From a virus: a stretch of DNA of 46,712 nucleotides. The stretch's first letter is position 1, and every line of letters starts with the position of its first letter. The notes below the pieces were generated by a model that saw nothing but the letters and a program-made list of their open reading frames with translations, made no database searches and was not told where the DNA came from. Positions 15,820 through 24,263 of the stretch are shown here, in pieces. The stretch covers positions 1-46,712 of the IMG/VR virus record IMGVR_UViG_3300010397_000020; one strand, 5' to 3'. A program made the position numbers and the translations under genes.

Positions 15820-18800
15820 GTGGCTCTTCGGACTGTCGGGGTCCGGCTTACCGCGGACATCTCGCAGTACACGTCCGCGCTCGGTCGTGCTGGTGCCGCA
15901 ACGAAGGACTTCCAGGGCAAGCTCGACAAGGCGGCTCAGAGCGGCAAGCTCGACAAGGTCGCCGACGCCGCGGGAATCGCCGGTATCGGCCTGGCTGGCC
16001 TGGGGGTCGGCGCGGTCAAGATGGCGGCCGACTTCGACAAGGCCATGTCCGGCGTCCATGCCGCGATCCTCGGCTCCGGCGGCACCGTCAAGGATCTCAA
16101 TGCGTTGCGCCAGGCTGCCCTACAGGCAGGCAAGGAAACGTCGTTCTCCGCCACGCAAGCCGCCGACGGGATCACCGAGCTGTCCAAGGCGGGCGTGTCC
16201 ACCGCGGACGTGCTCAACGGCGGCCTGAAGGGCGCGCTCGATCTCGCGGCCGCCGGTCAGCTGTCGGTCGGCGAGGCGGCCGAGACCGCGGCCAGCGCCA
16301 TGACGCAGTTCAAGCTGTCCGGCTCGCAGGTTCCGCACATCGCCGACCTGCTCGCCGCCGGCGCGGGCAAGGCCCAGGGCTCCGTGCACGACATGGGCGC
16401 GGCGCTGAACCAGTCCGGCTTGGTCGCCGCGCAGTTCGGGCTGTCGATCGAGGACACCACGGGCGTGCTGGCCGAGTTCGCCTCCGCCGGCCTGCTCGGC
16501 AGCGACGCGGGCACGTCGTTCAAGACGATGCTGCTCGCGTTGGCGAATCCGTCGAAGCAGTCCCGCGACCTGATGACCGAGCTCGGGATCTCCTTCTACG
16601 ACGCGCAGGGCAAGTTCGTGGGCGTCTCCGGCGCGGCGCAGATCCTGCAGACCCGGCTGAAGGGCCTGACCGTCGAGCAGCGCAACCAGGCGCTGGGCCA
16701 GATCTTCGGCAACGACGCGATCCGGGCCGCCTCGATCCTGTATACCGACGGCGCGGCGGGCGTCCAGAAGTGGAAGAACGCCGTCAATGACTCCGGCTAC
16801 GCCGCCAAGACGGCCCAGATCCAGACCGACAACCTCGCCGGGGACATCGAACGCTTGAAAGGCTCGATCGAGACCCTCGCGATCCAGTCCGGATCGGGCG
16901 CGAACGGCGGCCTGCGCGAACTGGTGAAGATCCTCGACCACCTCATCGGCACGTTCTCCTCGTTGCCGCCGTTCGTCGGCAGCACCATCACCGTTCTGGC
17001 AGGCCTGTCCGGCGCCGCGCTGATCCTCGGCGCGGGCTGGCTGAAGCTGCGCAAAACCACCGCCGAACTGCGCGTGGAGCTCGACGCCCTCGGCCCATCC
17101 GCGGCCCGGGCCACCGCGGGCATGAGCCGCCTCGCGGGAGCGGCCGGGAAGGTCAGCCTCGTCTTCGCTGCCCTGCAGGTCGCCGGCGAGGTGATCGGGC
17201 ACTTCCAGAAAGACCTGAACCCGCAACTCGACGCGCTGGCCGTTGGCCTGCAGAAGTACGCGGAGACCGGGAAGACCGCGGGTGAGACGTCGCGGGTGCT
17301 CGGCAACGACATGGGCAACCTCAAGAAGACGTTCGACCTGGTCGCCGATACCGGTGCGAAAAGCACCTGGGCCCGCAACATCCAGGGTGGCCTGGAATCG
17401 TTCGTTCCGGGGCTCAAGGGTGCAAACGACTCGCTCACCCAGACGAGGGAGCGGATTGGCGCTGTCGACGCGGCGCTGGCGCAGATGGTGTCCAGCGGCA
17501 ACGCCTCCGGAGCGAGCCAGGCATTCCAGGCGCTCGCCTCCCAGCTTGCCACCGGCAAGGTGTCGATGGAGGAGTTCCGCAAGCAGTTCCCGCAGTATGC
17601 GGCGGCTGTCGAGTCTGCCGGTGGCGCCACGAAGTCCACGACCGGCAACCTTGGCGATCTGAACTCCGCCCTCGACAAGGGCGCGGCCGCACAGGACAAG
17701 TACAAGACAGCCGCCGATGTCGCCGCAGGGGCCGCCCGTGGTGAGCGTGAGGCCCTCGGTGCGCTGTTCTCGACGCTGAAGGCCGAAACCGACCCGGTCT
17801 TCGCGCTGATCGAGGCGCAGAAGAAGCTCAAGGATGCGCAGAAGGCCTACACCGCGGCGGTGAAGGCGCACGGCGCCAAGAGTGACGAAGCCCGGGCCGC
17901 TGACCTCGATCTCGCTGCGGCGGCGCTGGGGCTGGAGGGCGCGGTCGGGAGTCTGAGCAGCACCTTTAACGGCAAGCTCGACCCCGCGTTCGTGGCGACG
18001 CTGCATGCCGCCGGGCTGACCAAAACGCAGATCGCGCAAGTCGAGCAGCAGTTCAAGACCGCGAAGACGGCAGCCACCCAATTCGCCGGCAAGTACGCGG
18101 CCGATGCGTCAGCGCCGGGTGCCACGACCGCGAAGAAGCAGCTCGACCTGGCGTATACGGCCGCGAACCACTTCGCGGGCCCATACAAGGCGAACGTCTC
18201 GGTCACCGGATACTCGGACGCCCTCGGCAAGCTGAACCGCCTGTCGGTGTACCAGCAGGCGCTCAAGACCGGGAAGATCCCGGCCGGATTCAACGGGCCC
18301 ATCAAGGGCCCGGACGGTAAGTACTACGCCGACGGCGGCCAGGTCGGCGGATGGTCGCCGCACTCGCGGGCGGACAACATCCCCGCCTGGCTGACTGCGA
18401 ACGAATGGGTCCACCCGGTCGACTCGGTGAAGTACTACGGCCCCCAGGTCATGCGCGCGATCCAGCACCGCAAGGTGCCCCGGGAAGTGCTTGCCGGGTT
18501 CGCCTCCGGCGAGCTCGGCAAGCTGGGTGACCTCCCGCTCGGCCTCGCTAGTGGCGGACAGGTCGTCTGGCCGTTCCCGACCACGGCGTCCCGGACCCGG
18601 ATCCCGTCGAGGGCCGAGGTGGAGTCGAAGATTCCCGGAGGTTCGGCCGGGGCTTTCCTGCACGCTCAGGACGGCAAGCCGTACGTGTGGGCGTCGGCCG
18701 GGCCGGGAGGCTACGACTGCTCCGGCATCGCCAGCGCGGTGTATCTCCTGCTCCACGGCAAGAACCCATATCACCACATCTTCTCCACGGCGAGCCTGCC

Positions 18801-19305
18801 CGGTGGCTGGTTCCCGAAGCCGGGCATCGGCGGACCGCTCACAGTCGCCTGGTCGAACCAGGGCGAGGCGCCGGCGTCGTCGACGACCGGTCACATGATG
18901 GGCATGGCGGGCGGCCTCACCTTCGAGTCGACCGGCTCCCGCGGCGTGCACCTCGGCCGAACCACCCGCCGCCTGACCGATTTTGCCCACATCGCCCACT
19001 ACGCGCAGGGCGGCCCGGTCGCACACACTGCGATGAAGTACGGCGGCATGATCACCGAGCCGGTCTTCGGTGTCGGCGCGTCCGGACGGACCTACAGCTT
19101 CGGCGAGAACTACCAGCGCGAGAAGGTCACCCCGATGTGGCAGAGCGCTGGCGGCGGTGGCGGCGGGGTGACGAACGTCAACCTGACGATCAACGCGGCG
19201 GTCGGCTCGCACCCGCGTGAGATCGGAGCCGAGGTCATCAACTATCTCGGCGCTTACCTGCAGGGCGGCGGCGAGCTTCGGGTGAACGGGCAGAAGGTGC
19301 TGTAG
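15820..19305 (+). CDS. tape measure protein with NlpC/P60-like domain
   Basis: 1161 residues. It sets tail length: at roughly 1.5 angstrom per residue, about 170 nm. The N-terminal TP901-type domain shows AADFDKAMSGVHAAI, ETSFSATQAADGITELSKAG and related repeats. Hydrophobic and Ala-rich helices fill the middle. Near residue 967 is YDCSGIASAVY, and near 1025 GHMMGMAGG; together these give the Cys and His of an NlpC/P60-type peptidoglycan hydrolase, which could help the tail cross the wall. GTG 15820 has GGAAGAGG upstream. Confidence 0.92.
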   Translation: MALRTVGVRLTADISQYTSALGRAGAATKDFQGKLDKAAQSGKLDKVADAAGIAGIGLAGLGVGAVKMAADFDKAMSGVHAAILGSGGTVKDLNALRQAALQAGKETSFSATQAADGITELSKAGVSTADVLNGGLKGALDLAAAGQLSVGEAAETAASAMTQFKLSGSQVPHIADLLAAGAGKAQGSVHDMGAALNQSGLVAAQFGLSIEDTTGVLAEFASAGLLGSDAGTSFKTMLLALANPSKQSRDLMTELGISFYDAQGKFVGVSGAAQILQTRLKGLTVEQRNQALGQIFGNDAIRAASILYTDGAAGVQKWKNAVNDSGYAAKTAQIQTDNLAGDIERLKGSIETLAIQSGSGANGGLRELVKILDHLIGTFSSLPPFVGSTITVLAGLSGAALILGAGWLKLRKTTAELRVELDALGPSAARATAGMSRLAGAAGKVSLVFAALQVAGEVIGHFQKDLNPQLDALAVGLQKYAETGKTAGETSRVLGNDMGNLKKTFDLVADTGAKSTWARNIQGGLESFVPGLKGANDSLTQTRERIGAVDAALAQMVSSGNASGASQAFQALASQLATGKVSMEEFRKQFPQYAAAVESAGGATKSTTGNLGDLNSALDKGAAAQDKYKTAADVAAGAARGEREALGALFSTLKAETDPVFALIEAQKKLKDAQKAYTAAVKAHGAKSDEARAADLDLAAAALGLEGAVGSLSSTFNGKLDPAFVATLHAAGLTKTQIAQVEQQFKTAKTAATQFAGKYAADASAPGATTAKKQLDLAYTAANHFAGPYKANVSVTGYSDALGKLNRLSVYQQALKTGKIPAGFNGPIKGPDGKYYADGGQVGGWSPHSRADNIPAWLTANEWVHPVDSVKYYGPQVMRAIQHRKVPREVLAGFASGELGKLGDLPLGLASGGQVVWPFPTTASRTRIPSRAEVESKIPGGSAGAFLHAQDGKPYVWASAGPGGYDCSGIASAVYLLLHGKNPYHHIFSTASLPGGWFPKPGIGGPLTVAWSNQGEAPASSTTGHMMGMAGGLTFESTGSRGVHLGRTTRRLTDFAHIAHYAQGGPVAHTAMKYGGMITEPVFGVGASGRTYSFGENYQREKVTPMWQSAGGGGGGVTNVNLTINAAVGSHPREIGAEVINYLGAYLQGGGELRVNGQKVL

Positions 19306-20595
19306 ATGCCGCTGCCCACCATCCGGGTCTACGTCGGCTTCTCCACGCCGACGTCGGGCTCGTACTTCACGGTCGGGCATCCGACGCTCGGCCAGGTGGG
19401 CACGGTCAACCAGATCGGCCCGGACACGGTATGGACGGAGATCACCGACTACCTGCGCTCCTGGTCGTTCCGGATCGGCGCGACCAACGGTGACCAGCCG
19501 ACCCTGCGGTATGACGCGGGCACCTGCTCGATCGTCCTCAACGACGACACCCGCCGCTTCGACCCGGACAACCTGGCCGGCCCGTACGTCGTGGCCGGGC
19601 AGACGCTGCTGACGCCGATGGTCCGGGTGCGGATCGTCGGCACCTGGGCGGGTATCGACTACCCGCTCTACTACGGCCTCGCCGACGACTGGAGGACCGA
19701 CTACGACGGCCCGTTCTGGTCGACGTGCACCCTGACCGCGACGGACGCGTTCAAGGTCTTCAACGCGGAGAGCCGGACCGCTGTCGCCCCGGTCGGCGCC
19801 GGCGAGGACTCCGGCGCGCGGCTGAACCGGATCCTCGACGTCTACGGCTGGCCGTCGACGGACCGGGACATCTCGACCGGTGACACGACGCTGCAGGCGA
19901 CGACGCTCGACGGCGGCATGCTGGGCGAGATGCAGGTCGTGCAGGACAGCGAGCAGGGCTCCATGTACATGGACCAGCAGGGCTGGGTCGTGGCCCGCAA
20001 CCGCCGTTTCGTCCTCACCGACCCGCGGTCGACCACCAGCCAGGCCCTGTTCGGCGACGACCCGGCGGGCTACCTGGCCTCGGGTGAGCTCCCGTACGCG
20101 GACCTGACGACGACGACGCCCGACGAGACGCTGGTCAACTCGGTCGACGCCACCGCGGTCGGCGGCACCCTGCAACACGTCGAGGATTCGGCGTCGACCA
20201 GCCGGTACCTGCGCAAGACCCACACCCGGGACGACCTGCTGGTGCAGTCCGACGCGATCGCTCTGCAATGGGCGCAGTGGATCTTGTACCAGTTCGCGCA
20301 GCCGCGCCGGCGCTTCTCGAAGATCTCCTTCCGCCGCCCGGACCCGGGGCTTGAGGCGGTGGTCTGGCCGCTGCTGCTCGGTACGCGGTTCTCGGATCGG
20401 GTCACGGTGCGGCGGCGGCCGAAGGGCGGCGGCTCGGCGATCGAGAAGTCGTGTTTCATCCGGGGCATCGAGATGTCCTCGGAGGGAACAGCCTGGGATT
20501 CGGCGCTCGTGTTGCAGGACGCGGACCGGTATTCGTTCTTCACCGTCGGCGACCCGATCCTCGGCCGCGTCGGCATGAACGCGATCGCGTACTAG
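19306..20595 (+). CDS. minor tail protein (distal tail-like)
   Basis: 429 residues, starting at the base after the tape-measure stop. The next gene after the tape measure usually encodes the distal tail/hub protein. Segments such as WTEITDYLRSWSFRIGA, AGTCSIVLNDDTRRFDPDN and WALQWAQW-like helices fit. The motif FTVGHPTLGQVG near residue 22 recurs as FTVGDPILGRVG near the C-terminus, an internal echo. Product role is inferred from order and pattern. Confidence 0.8.
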   Translation: MPLPTIRVYVGFSTPTSGSYFTVGHPTLGQVGTVNQIGPDTVWTEITDYLRSWSFRIGATNGDQPTLRYDAGTCSIVLNDDTRRFDPDNLAGPYVVAGQTLLTPMVRVRIVGTWAGIDYPLYYGLADDWRTDYDGPFWSTCTLTATDAFKVFNAESRTAVAPVGAGEDSGARLNRILDVYGWPSTDRDISTGDTTLQATTLDGGMLGEMQVVQDSEQGSMYMDQQGWVVARNRRFVLTDPRSTTSQALFGDDPAGYLASGELPYADLTTTTPDETLVNSVDATAVGGTLQHVEDSASTSRYLRKTHTRDDLLVQSDAIALQWAQWILYQFAQPRRRFSKISFRRPDPGLEAVVWPLLLGTRFSDRVTVRRRPKGGGSAIEKSCFIRGIEMSSEGTAWDSALVLQDADRYSFFTVGDPILGRVGMNAIAY

Positions 20596-20638
20596 CGGGG
20601 CCCGGCATTTCGCGTAATCGCTGACATCCGGGCCCCTC

Positions 20639-20715
20639 GTCGCGAGCTGGATTCGAACCAGCATCCATGGCACCTGGCTCTGACCATGTCCGTCTGCCGT
20701 TTGCGGCACCGCGAC
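20639..20715 (-). tRNA. tRNA-like element with aberrant anticodon arm (possible pseudo-tRNA)
   Basis: The minus strand gives a 7-bp acceptor stem (GTCGCGG with TCGCGAC, one G-U), a D arm with a Leu-like AACGGCAGAC loop, and a perfect 5-bp T arm (GCTGG, loop TTCGAAT, CCAGC). The anticodon arm is abnormal. CATGG/CCATG encloses a 13-base loop, TCAGAGCCAGGTG; a 6-base loop is possible only with an A-G mismatch. No CCA is encoded. It lies between two plus-strand tail genes, antisense to them. It may be a decayed tRNA or another tRNA mimic. Confidence 0.55.
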
Positions 20716-20749
20716 CCCTTCACCTTACGACCGAGAGGCGGGCCGCTGC

Positions 20750-21262
20750 ATGCGCGATCCCAGCGACTACGCGGGCAAAACCGTCCGGCTCCGGCCCGAC
20801 GCCGCCGAGCTCGGCGGCCACCGCGCCGAGGTCGTCGACTGGTACGAGCGCACCGGCACCGGCGTGTCCTGGCACGACAACCCCAGCGACCCCCGCGCGC
20901 AGAACTACGCGATCCGCCGCGCCCTCGGCAACCTGCCCGACGACGACGACGTGCTCTTCGCCCGGGTCGACGGCATGGGCCAGCTGATCCACGTCACCGA
21001 GATCGAGGGATACATCGCCGCCGGCCCGAATCCGAACACCCCGGGGCCGCCTGATCAGCAGGCGATCGGCCAGCTGTGCCCGGGCTGCCACAGGCCGATC
21101 AAGCACGGCGACATGGTCGCGAAGATCGCGATCGGGCCGGGCCTTGACCCGGTCGCCCGGGCCGCGGCGAAGGCGGGGCAGACGGGCTGGCTGTGCGTCT
21201 ACGTGGACGTGCATTGGGCCTGCCGGACCGGTGACGAGCAGTACGAGCAGGCGGAGGGCTGA
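20750..21262 (+). CDS. hypothetical protein with zinc-ribbon-like motif
   Basis: 170 residues. The N-terminal half contains VRLRPDAAELGGHRAEVVDWYERTG. The C-terminal half has CPGCHRPIKHGDMV and, 30 residues later, GWLCVYVDVHWAC, a possible four-ligand zinc site. It lies among minor tail genes. The role is unknown; it might be a tail-associated or late accessory protein. ATG 20750 has GAGAGG upstream. Confidence 0.65.
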   Translation: MRDPSDYAGKTVRLRPDAAELGGHRAEVVDWYERTGTGVSWHDNPSDPRAQNYAIRRALGNLPDDDDVLFARVDGMGQLIHVTEIEGYIAAGPNPNTPGPPDQQAIGQLCPGCHRPIKHGDMVAKIAIGPGLDPVARAAAKAGQTGWLCVYVDVHWACRTGDEQYEQAEG

Positions 21263-21861
21263 TGTACACCTTGCTGGTCACCGGTGATGTGCCGGGCGCG
21301 TCGACCTACTTCAACCCGTTGCTGCAGCAGACGATCGTGCCATGCACGTCGGGCACCAGACCCTCGAGCCCGCCGGCTGGCATGCACATCTACGAGACCG
21401 ACACCCACAAGCTGCAGAAGTTCGACTTCGGCGCCTGGAAGCCCGTCACGTCGTCCCGTTCTTCCACCATCACGCCGACGCTGACGTCGACCGGCACATC
21501 GCCGACGCTGGGCAGCGGCAGCACGGCGACGGGCTTCTACACGTTCTTCCCGGACTCGATCGCCTACACCTTTTTCTTCAAGTTCGGGACGAGTGGCGTT
21601 GCGGCGGGCACCGGTAACTACCAGGTCTCCGTGCCGGTCACCGGAGCGGCGCCGTTCGGGTCTTCCCTGCACCCGGCCGTCGGCACCATCCAGCTCGCGG
21701 ACAGTTCGTCCGGCGCCTTCTCGACCGGCAGCTGCTACCTCGACGCCTCCGCTGGTTCGTTTCTCGGCATGGTCACCAACTCCGGGATCGTCGGGGCCGC
21801 CGTCCCGTGGACGTGGGCGGCGTCCGACTACATCTCCGGCAGCATCGTCTACCCCGTCTAG
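21262..21861 (+). CDS. minor tail/receptor-binding candidate
   Basis: 199 residues. Begins MYTLLVTGDVPGASTYF. The rest is rich in Ser, Thr, Gly and Ala with beta-strand spacing (SIAYTFFFKFGTSG, GSCYLDASAGSFLGM), as in tail tip or fibre head domains. The segment PPAGMHIYETDTHKLQ resembles the short base domains that attach fibres. It is the last structural gene before the endolysin, a usual place for receptor-binding proteins. ATG overlaps the previous stop. Confidence 0.6.
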   Translation: MYTLLVTGDVPGASTYFNPLLQQTIVPCTSGTRPSSPPAGMHIYETDTHKLQKFDFGAWKPVTSSRSSTITPTLTSTGTSPTLGSGSTATGFYTFFPDSIAYTFFFKFGTSGVAAGTGNYQVSVPVTGAAPFGSSLHPAVGTIQLADSSSGAFSTGSCYLDASAGSFLGMVTNSGIVGAAVPWTWAASDYISGSIVYPV

Positions 21862-21870
21862 GAGGGACGC

Positions 21871-22821
21871 GTGGCCCAATCCCCGGAATACCCAGACCTG
21901 AGGTGGATGCCGCCGAAGTCGTGGACTGACGCCAACCGCTCGAGCGTCCAGCTGGTCGTCATCCACACCACCGAGGGCGCAGCCAACGGCGACGCCGCCG
22001 AGAACGGCGCGTCCTACGACCAGCGCCGCACCGACGGCACCAGCACGCACTACTTCCACGACATTGACTCGACCATCCAGTGCGTCCGGACTGCCGACCA
22101 GGCCCACGCCGCCAGGGCGCAGGGCAACAAGCGCGGCATCCAGCACGAGCTGTGCACCCGAGCCGACTCGGCGAACTGGTCGGACGCCTACCATCAGGCG
22201 CTGCTGCGCCGTACCGCGAAGCAGGCCGCCCGGGATGCCAGGAAGTGGGGCATACCGGTCCGGCACCTCACCGTGGCGCAGGTCGCCGACGGCGTGAAGG
22301 GCTTCTGCGGGCACTGGGACATCACTCGGGCGTTCCCGCAGGACAACGGCACCCACACCGATCCCGGGGCGAACTTCCCGTGGACGCAGTTCCTGAACCT
22401 GGTGCGCGCCGAGCTCGGCGCGCCGCCCACCCCCGACCCGGAGGACGACATGCCCACCGCCGACGAGATCGCCACCGCCGTCGTCACCAAGCTGACCGAC
22501 CTGGCCGCCTGGACCGACTCCCTGGGCGGACAGCACACGCCTGTCGGAGATGCCGTACTGAGGTCCGGCTACCCTTCCGCGCCGGGGGCGACACGAACCC
22601 CGGTGTGGACGAACCTGCAGGCGCTCCAGACCGATGTCACCGGTATCGCGTCCTCGGTGCAGGCGATCCGCACCGCACTGGCGCAGCCGGCCACGGTCGA
22701 CGTGAACGCGCTCGCCGCCGCCCTGGCGCCGCTGCTGCCGAACGCCGCGGTGACGGCGGCCGAGCTGCAGGACGCGATCATCGGCGCGATGCGGATCCTG
22801 GTCAACCGGCCGGCCGCGTGA
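21871..22821 (+). CDS. lysA: endolysin, N-acetylmuramoyl-L-alanine amidase
   Basis: 316 residues. An Amidase_2/PGRP-type domain occupies about residues 1-180. Zinc ligands are seen in VVIHTTEG (His 32) and in GTHTDPG (His 162), with Asp 164 nearby. It cuts the amide between muramic acid and the stem peptide at the end of the lytic cycle. Residues 190-316 are helical and Ala-rich and may be a wall-binding or oligomerising tail. GTG 21871 follows AGGAGGG. No signal peptide is visible, so release needs a holin. Confidence 0.88.
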   Translation: MAQSPEYPDLRWMPPKSWTDANRSSVQLVVIHTTEGAANGDAAENGASYDQRRTDGTSTHYFHDIDSTIQCVRTADQAHAARAQGNKRGIQHELCTRADSANWSDAYHQALLRRTAKQAARDARKWGIPVRHLTVAQVADGVKGFCGHWDITRAFPQDNGTHTDPGANFPWTQFLNLVRAELGAPPTPDPEDDMPTADEIATAVVTKLTDLAAWTDSLGGQHTPVGDAVLRSGYPSAPGATRTPVWTNLQALQTDVTGIASSVQAIRTALAQPATVDVNALAAALAPLLPNAAVTAAELQDAIIGAMRILVNRPAA

Positions 22822-22826
22822 CGTGA

Positions 22827-23087
22827 GTGAGCCCCGAGAAGCTGATTGGGTACGTCCGGGACGCGGGATGCGTGCTGGTGGGCCTGGGCGGGATCACGTA
22901 TCAGATCGTCAGCGGGCACGTGAACGGGCAGCTGCTCACCACGTGCATGGGCCTGCTGGGGATCGCGGGCGGCATCCGGGTGTGGCAGCTGCGGCCTTCG
23001 AGCGGCGGTGGTCGTGGTCGGTCGTCGTCCTCGCCGCGGTCGGGATCGCCCTCGCGTTCGTCCTCCTCGGCGGAGGGTGAGCCGTGA
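22827..23087 (+). CDS. small membrane protein of the lysis cassette
   Basis: 86 residues. The first 55 contain two hydrophobic segments (CVLVGLGGITYQIVSG and TTCMGLLGIAGGIRVW). The last 30 are an odd Ser/Arg/Gly tail. GTG 22827 is 6 bases after the amidase stop, and the stop overlaps the next GTG by 4 bases. The -1 frame over the tail region encodes a clean membrane helix (see finding). It may be a holin or antiholin component. The true C-terminus is uncertain. Confidence 0.65.
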   Translation: MSPEKLIGYVRDAGCVLVGLGGITYQIVSGHVNGQLLTTCMGLLGIAGGIRVWQLRPSSGGGRGRSSSSPRSGSPSRSSSSAEGEP

Positions 23088-23365
23088 GCACGCCGTACGT
23101 GCGGTTCTGGTACGCGATCACGGTGGCGTTCGTGGCGGTGCTGGTGGTCTCGTTCGCGGGCGTGTTCTACACGAACTTCGTGCAGAAGCAGGCTGAGCGG
23201 CGCGCCGCGGCGGTGCGGGTCGAGTCCGACCGGCGCTGGTGTGCCCTGCTGTCGGATCTCGACGAGGCGTACGAGGGACCGCCGAAGCCGACGACGGAGC
23301 TGGGCGAGAAGGTGGCCGCGGAGATCCACAAGCTGCGGGTCAGCTTCGGCTGCCCGGAGCGGTGA
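23084..23365 (+). CDS. small single-span membrane protein, lysis-associated
   Basis: 93 residues. One membrane span near the N-terminus (YAITVAFVAVLVVSFAGVF) is followed by a charged helical region (QKQAERRAAAVRVESDRRW) and a Cys-containing end (FGCPER). The N-in, C-out layout with a coiled part resembles spanin-like or holin-associated proteins next to actinophage endolysins. GTG 23084 overlaps the upstream stop. Function is inferred from position only. Confidence 0.65.
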   Translation: MSTPYVRFWYAITVAFVAVLVVSFAGVFYTNFVQKQAERRAAAVRVESDRRWCALLSDLDEAYEGPPKPTTELGEKVAAEIHKLRVSFGCPER

Positions 23366-23374
23366 ACGCACGCA

Positions 23375-23403
23375 GGGCCCGGCGGTTGGTGGCCGCCAGG
23401 CCC
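23375..23403 (+). terminator. strong hairpin after the membrane gene
   Basis: GGGCC-C-GGCGG (23375-23385) pairs with CCGCC-A-GGCCC (23393-23403), 10 base pairs with one C-A mismatch, loop of 7. It begins 10 bases after the stop at 23365. There is no T tract, but GC-rich hairpins without one are common in actinomycetes. Probable terminator or mRNA-stabilising end. Confidence 0.5.
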
Positions 23404-23692
23404 AGTGTGCTTGCTGCCGCCCTTATCTGCCGGGTCCTCACCCGCTAGCCGCGGCTCGCCGTTGGCGTCGTCAGGTCCCCGTCGGGACTCCCGGAGGCGC
23501 ACCTCCCGCCCCCGCGTTCGGCCGGTGAGCCAGGAGGCCGGGGGTCTCCCTGCCAAGGCCTCGGCACCACCCGGGCGCCCTGACCCCACCAGCGTGACAC
23601 CCCGAAAATTCGGGCACAAGCGCCTGAATATGTGGTACCTGATCCGCTGGGTGCTATTGGCCGAACGGCGGATACGCGCCAGGTCAGCGGGG
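23404..23692. other. intergenic stretch without a supported gene
   Basis: I see no convincing coding frame here on either strand. The open frames are rich in Arg/Pro and have no ribosome-binding sites. The stretch holds a short dyad (CCCGAA-AA-TTCGGG near 23603) next to a locally AT-richer segment, and a GGGGC-TAC-GCCCC hairpin at its right edge. A promoter in the AT-richer part is possible but no clear boxes are present. Confidence 0.4.
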
Positions 23693-23962
23693 CTACGCCC
23701 CGACCCACTCGCCGCCGACGGTCCGCATCCACCGCCGCGCCGTGCCCCGCGCGTACCATTCGGCGTCCGGCCCCGCGTACACGCACGCACCCTCCCGCAG
23801 GTCCCGGACCGACGCGGCCCGGCCGTACCGCTCGGCGAACCACCGGCCGTCGGCCAGCTCGCCCACGCAGACGTGGGTGACGAACGGCCCGTACACCCAG
23901 CCGCACCGCCAGGTCTGATGCCGGGTGTTGCCGTCCAGCCGTGTCAGGTCGACCCGCTCCAT
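23693..23962 (-). CDS. small hypothetical protein on the minus strand
   Basis: 89 residues. The composition is protein-like: aromatic and mixed residues in TWRCGWVYGPFVTHVCVGEL, WFAERYGRAAS, GACVYAGPDAEWYARG. This is better than any alternative frame in the gap. The start is unclear: ATG 23962, or ATG 23980 adding six residues; neither has a well-placed ribosome-binding site. It diverges from the holin-like gene. Not recognised. Confidence 0.45.
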   Translation of the reverse strand: MERVDLTRLDGNTRHQTWRCGWVYGPFVTHVCVGELADGRWFAERYGRAASVRDLREGACVYAGPDAEWYARGTARRWMRTVGGEWVGA

Positions 23963-23993
23963 CCCCTCATTAGAACGCATGTTCGGAGGAACC

Positions 23994-24194
23994 ATGAACC
24001 TCGCGCGCATCAAGAAAGCCATTGCCGCGGCACTCGCCGCCGGGATCGCCGGGGCCCTCGCCTCGCTGCAAGCCGCCGGGCACGTCGACGGCAACACGAT
24101 CGCCCAGGCCGTCGGGGCCGGTGTCGCCGCGGCCCTCGTCGCCGGGATCGCGACGTACGCCGCACCGAAGAACGCCGAGCCGCCCGCCGCCTGA
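23994..24194 (+). CDS. holin candidate
   Basis: 66 residues. Two short Ala/Gly-rich membrane segments (AIAAALAAGIAGALASL and AVGAGVAAALVAGIATY) flank a small polar turn (GHVDGN). The N-terminus is basic (NLARIKK) and the tail short. This is the class II holin layout, and the gene is the last of the lysis region. CGGAGG precedes ATG 23994 by 7 bases. It is followed by the large terminator. Membrane topology is visible; the pore function is inferred. Confidence 0.65.
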   Translation: MNLARIKKAIAAALAAGIAGALASLQAAGHVDGNTIAQAVGAGVAAALVAGIATYAAPKNAEPPAA

Positions 24195-24217
24195 CCTTCT
24201 CGCGCCGCCGCGCCAAC

Positions 24218-24251
24218 AGAATCGCCCCCACCTTCGGGTGGGGGCGATTCT
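24218..24251. terminator. bidirectional terminator between convergent operons
   Basis: A perfect 15-bp stem (24218-24232 with 24237-24251) with a stable TTCG loop. The arms begin AGAATCGCC and end GGCGATTCT. It lies 24 bases after the holin-like gene and 12 bases from the end of ro, which comes from the other direction. A-T pairs at the base give each strand a few T residues at its 3' side. It separates the late operon from the leftward ro unit. Confidence 0.9.
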
Positions 24252-24263
24252 TCGTGTCTCAGG

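Noticed and set aside
16120-18081. 653-residue minus-strand frame opposite the tape measure
   Set aside because: Antisense of a GC-rich helical gene; no domain and no start signal.
23603-23616. Terminator at the CCCGAA/TTCGGG dyad
   Set aside because: Stem of only 5-6 pairs and no T tract on either strand.
23445-23906. Minus-strand frame rich in Arg and Val overlapping 23693-23962
   Set aside because: Arg/Gly/Val-biased composition typical of a shadow frame; the overlapping frame at 23693-23962 has more protein-like composition.
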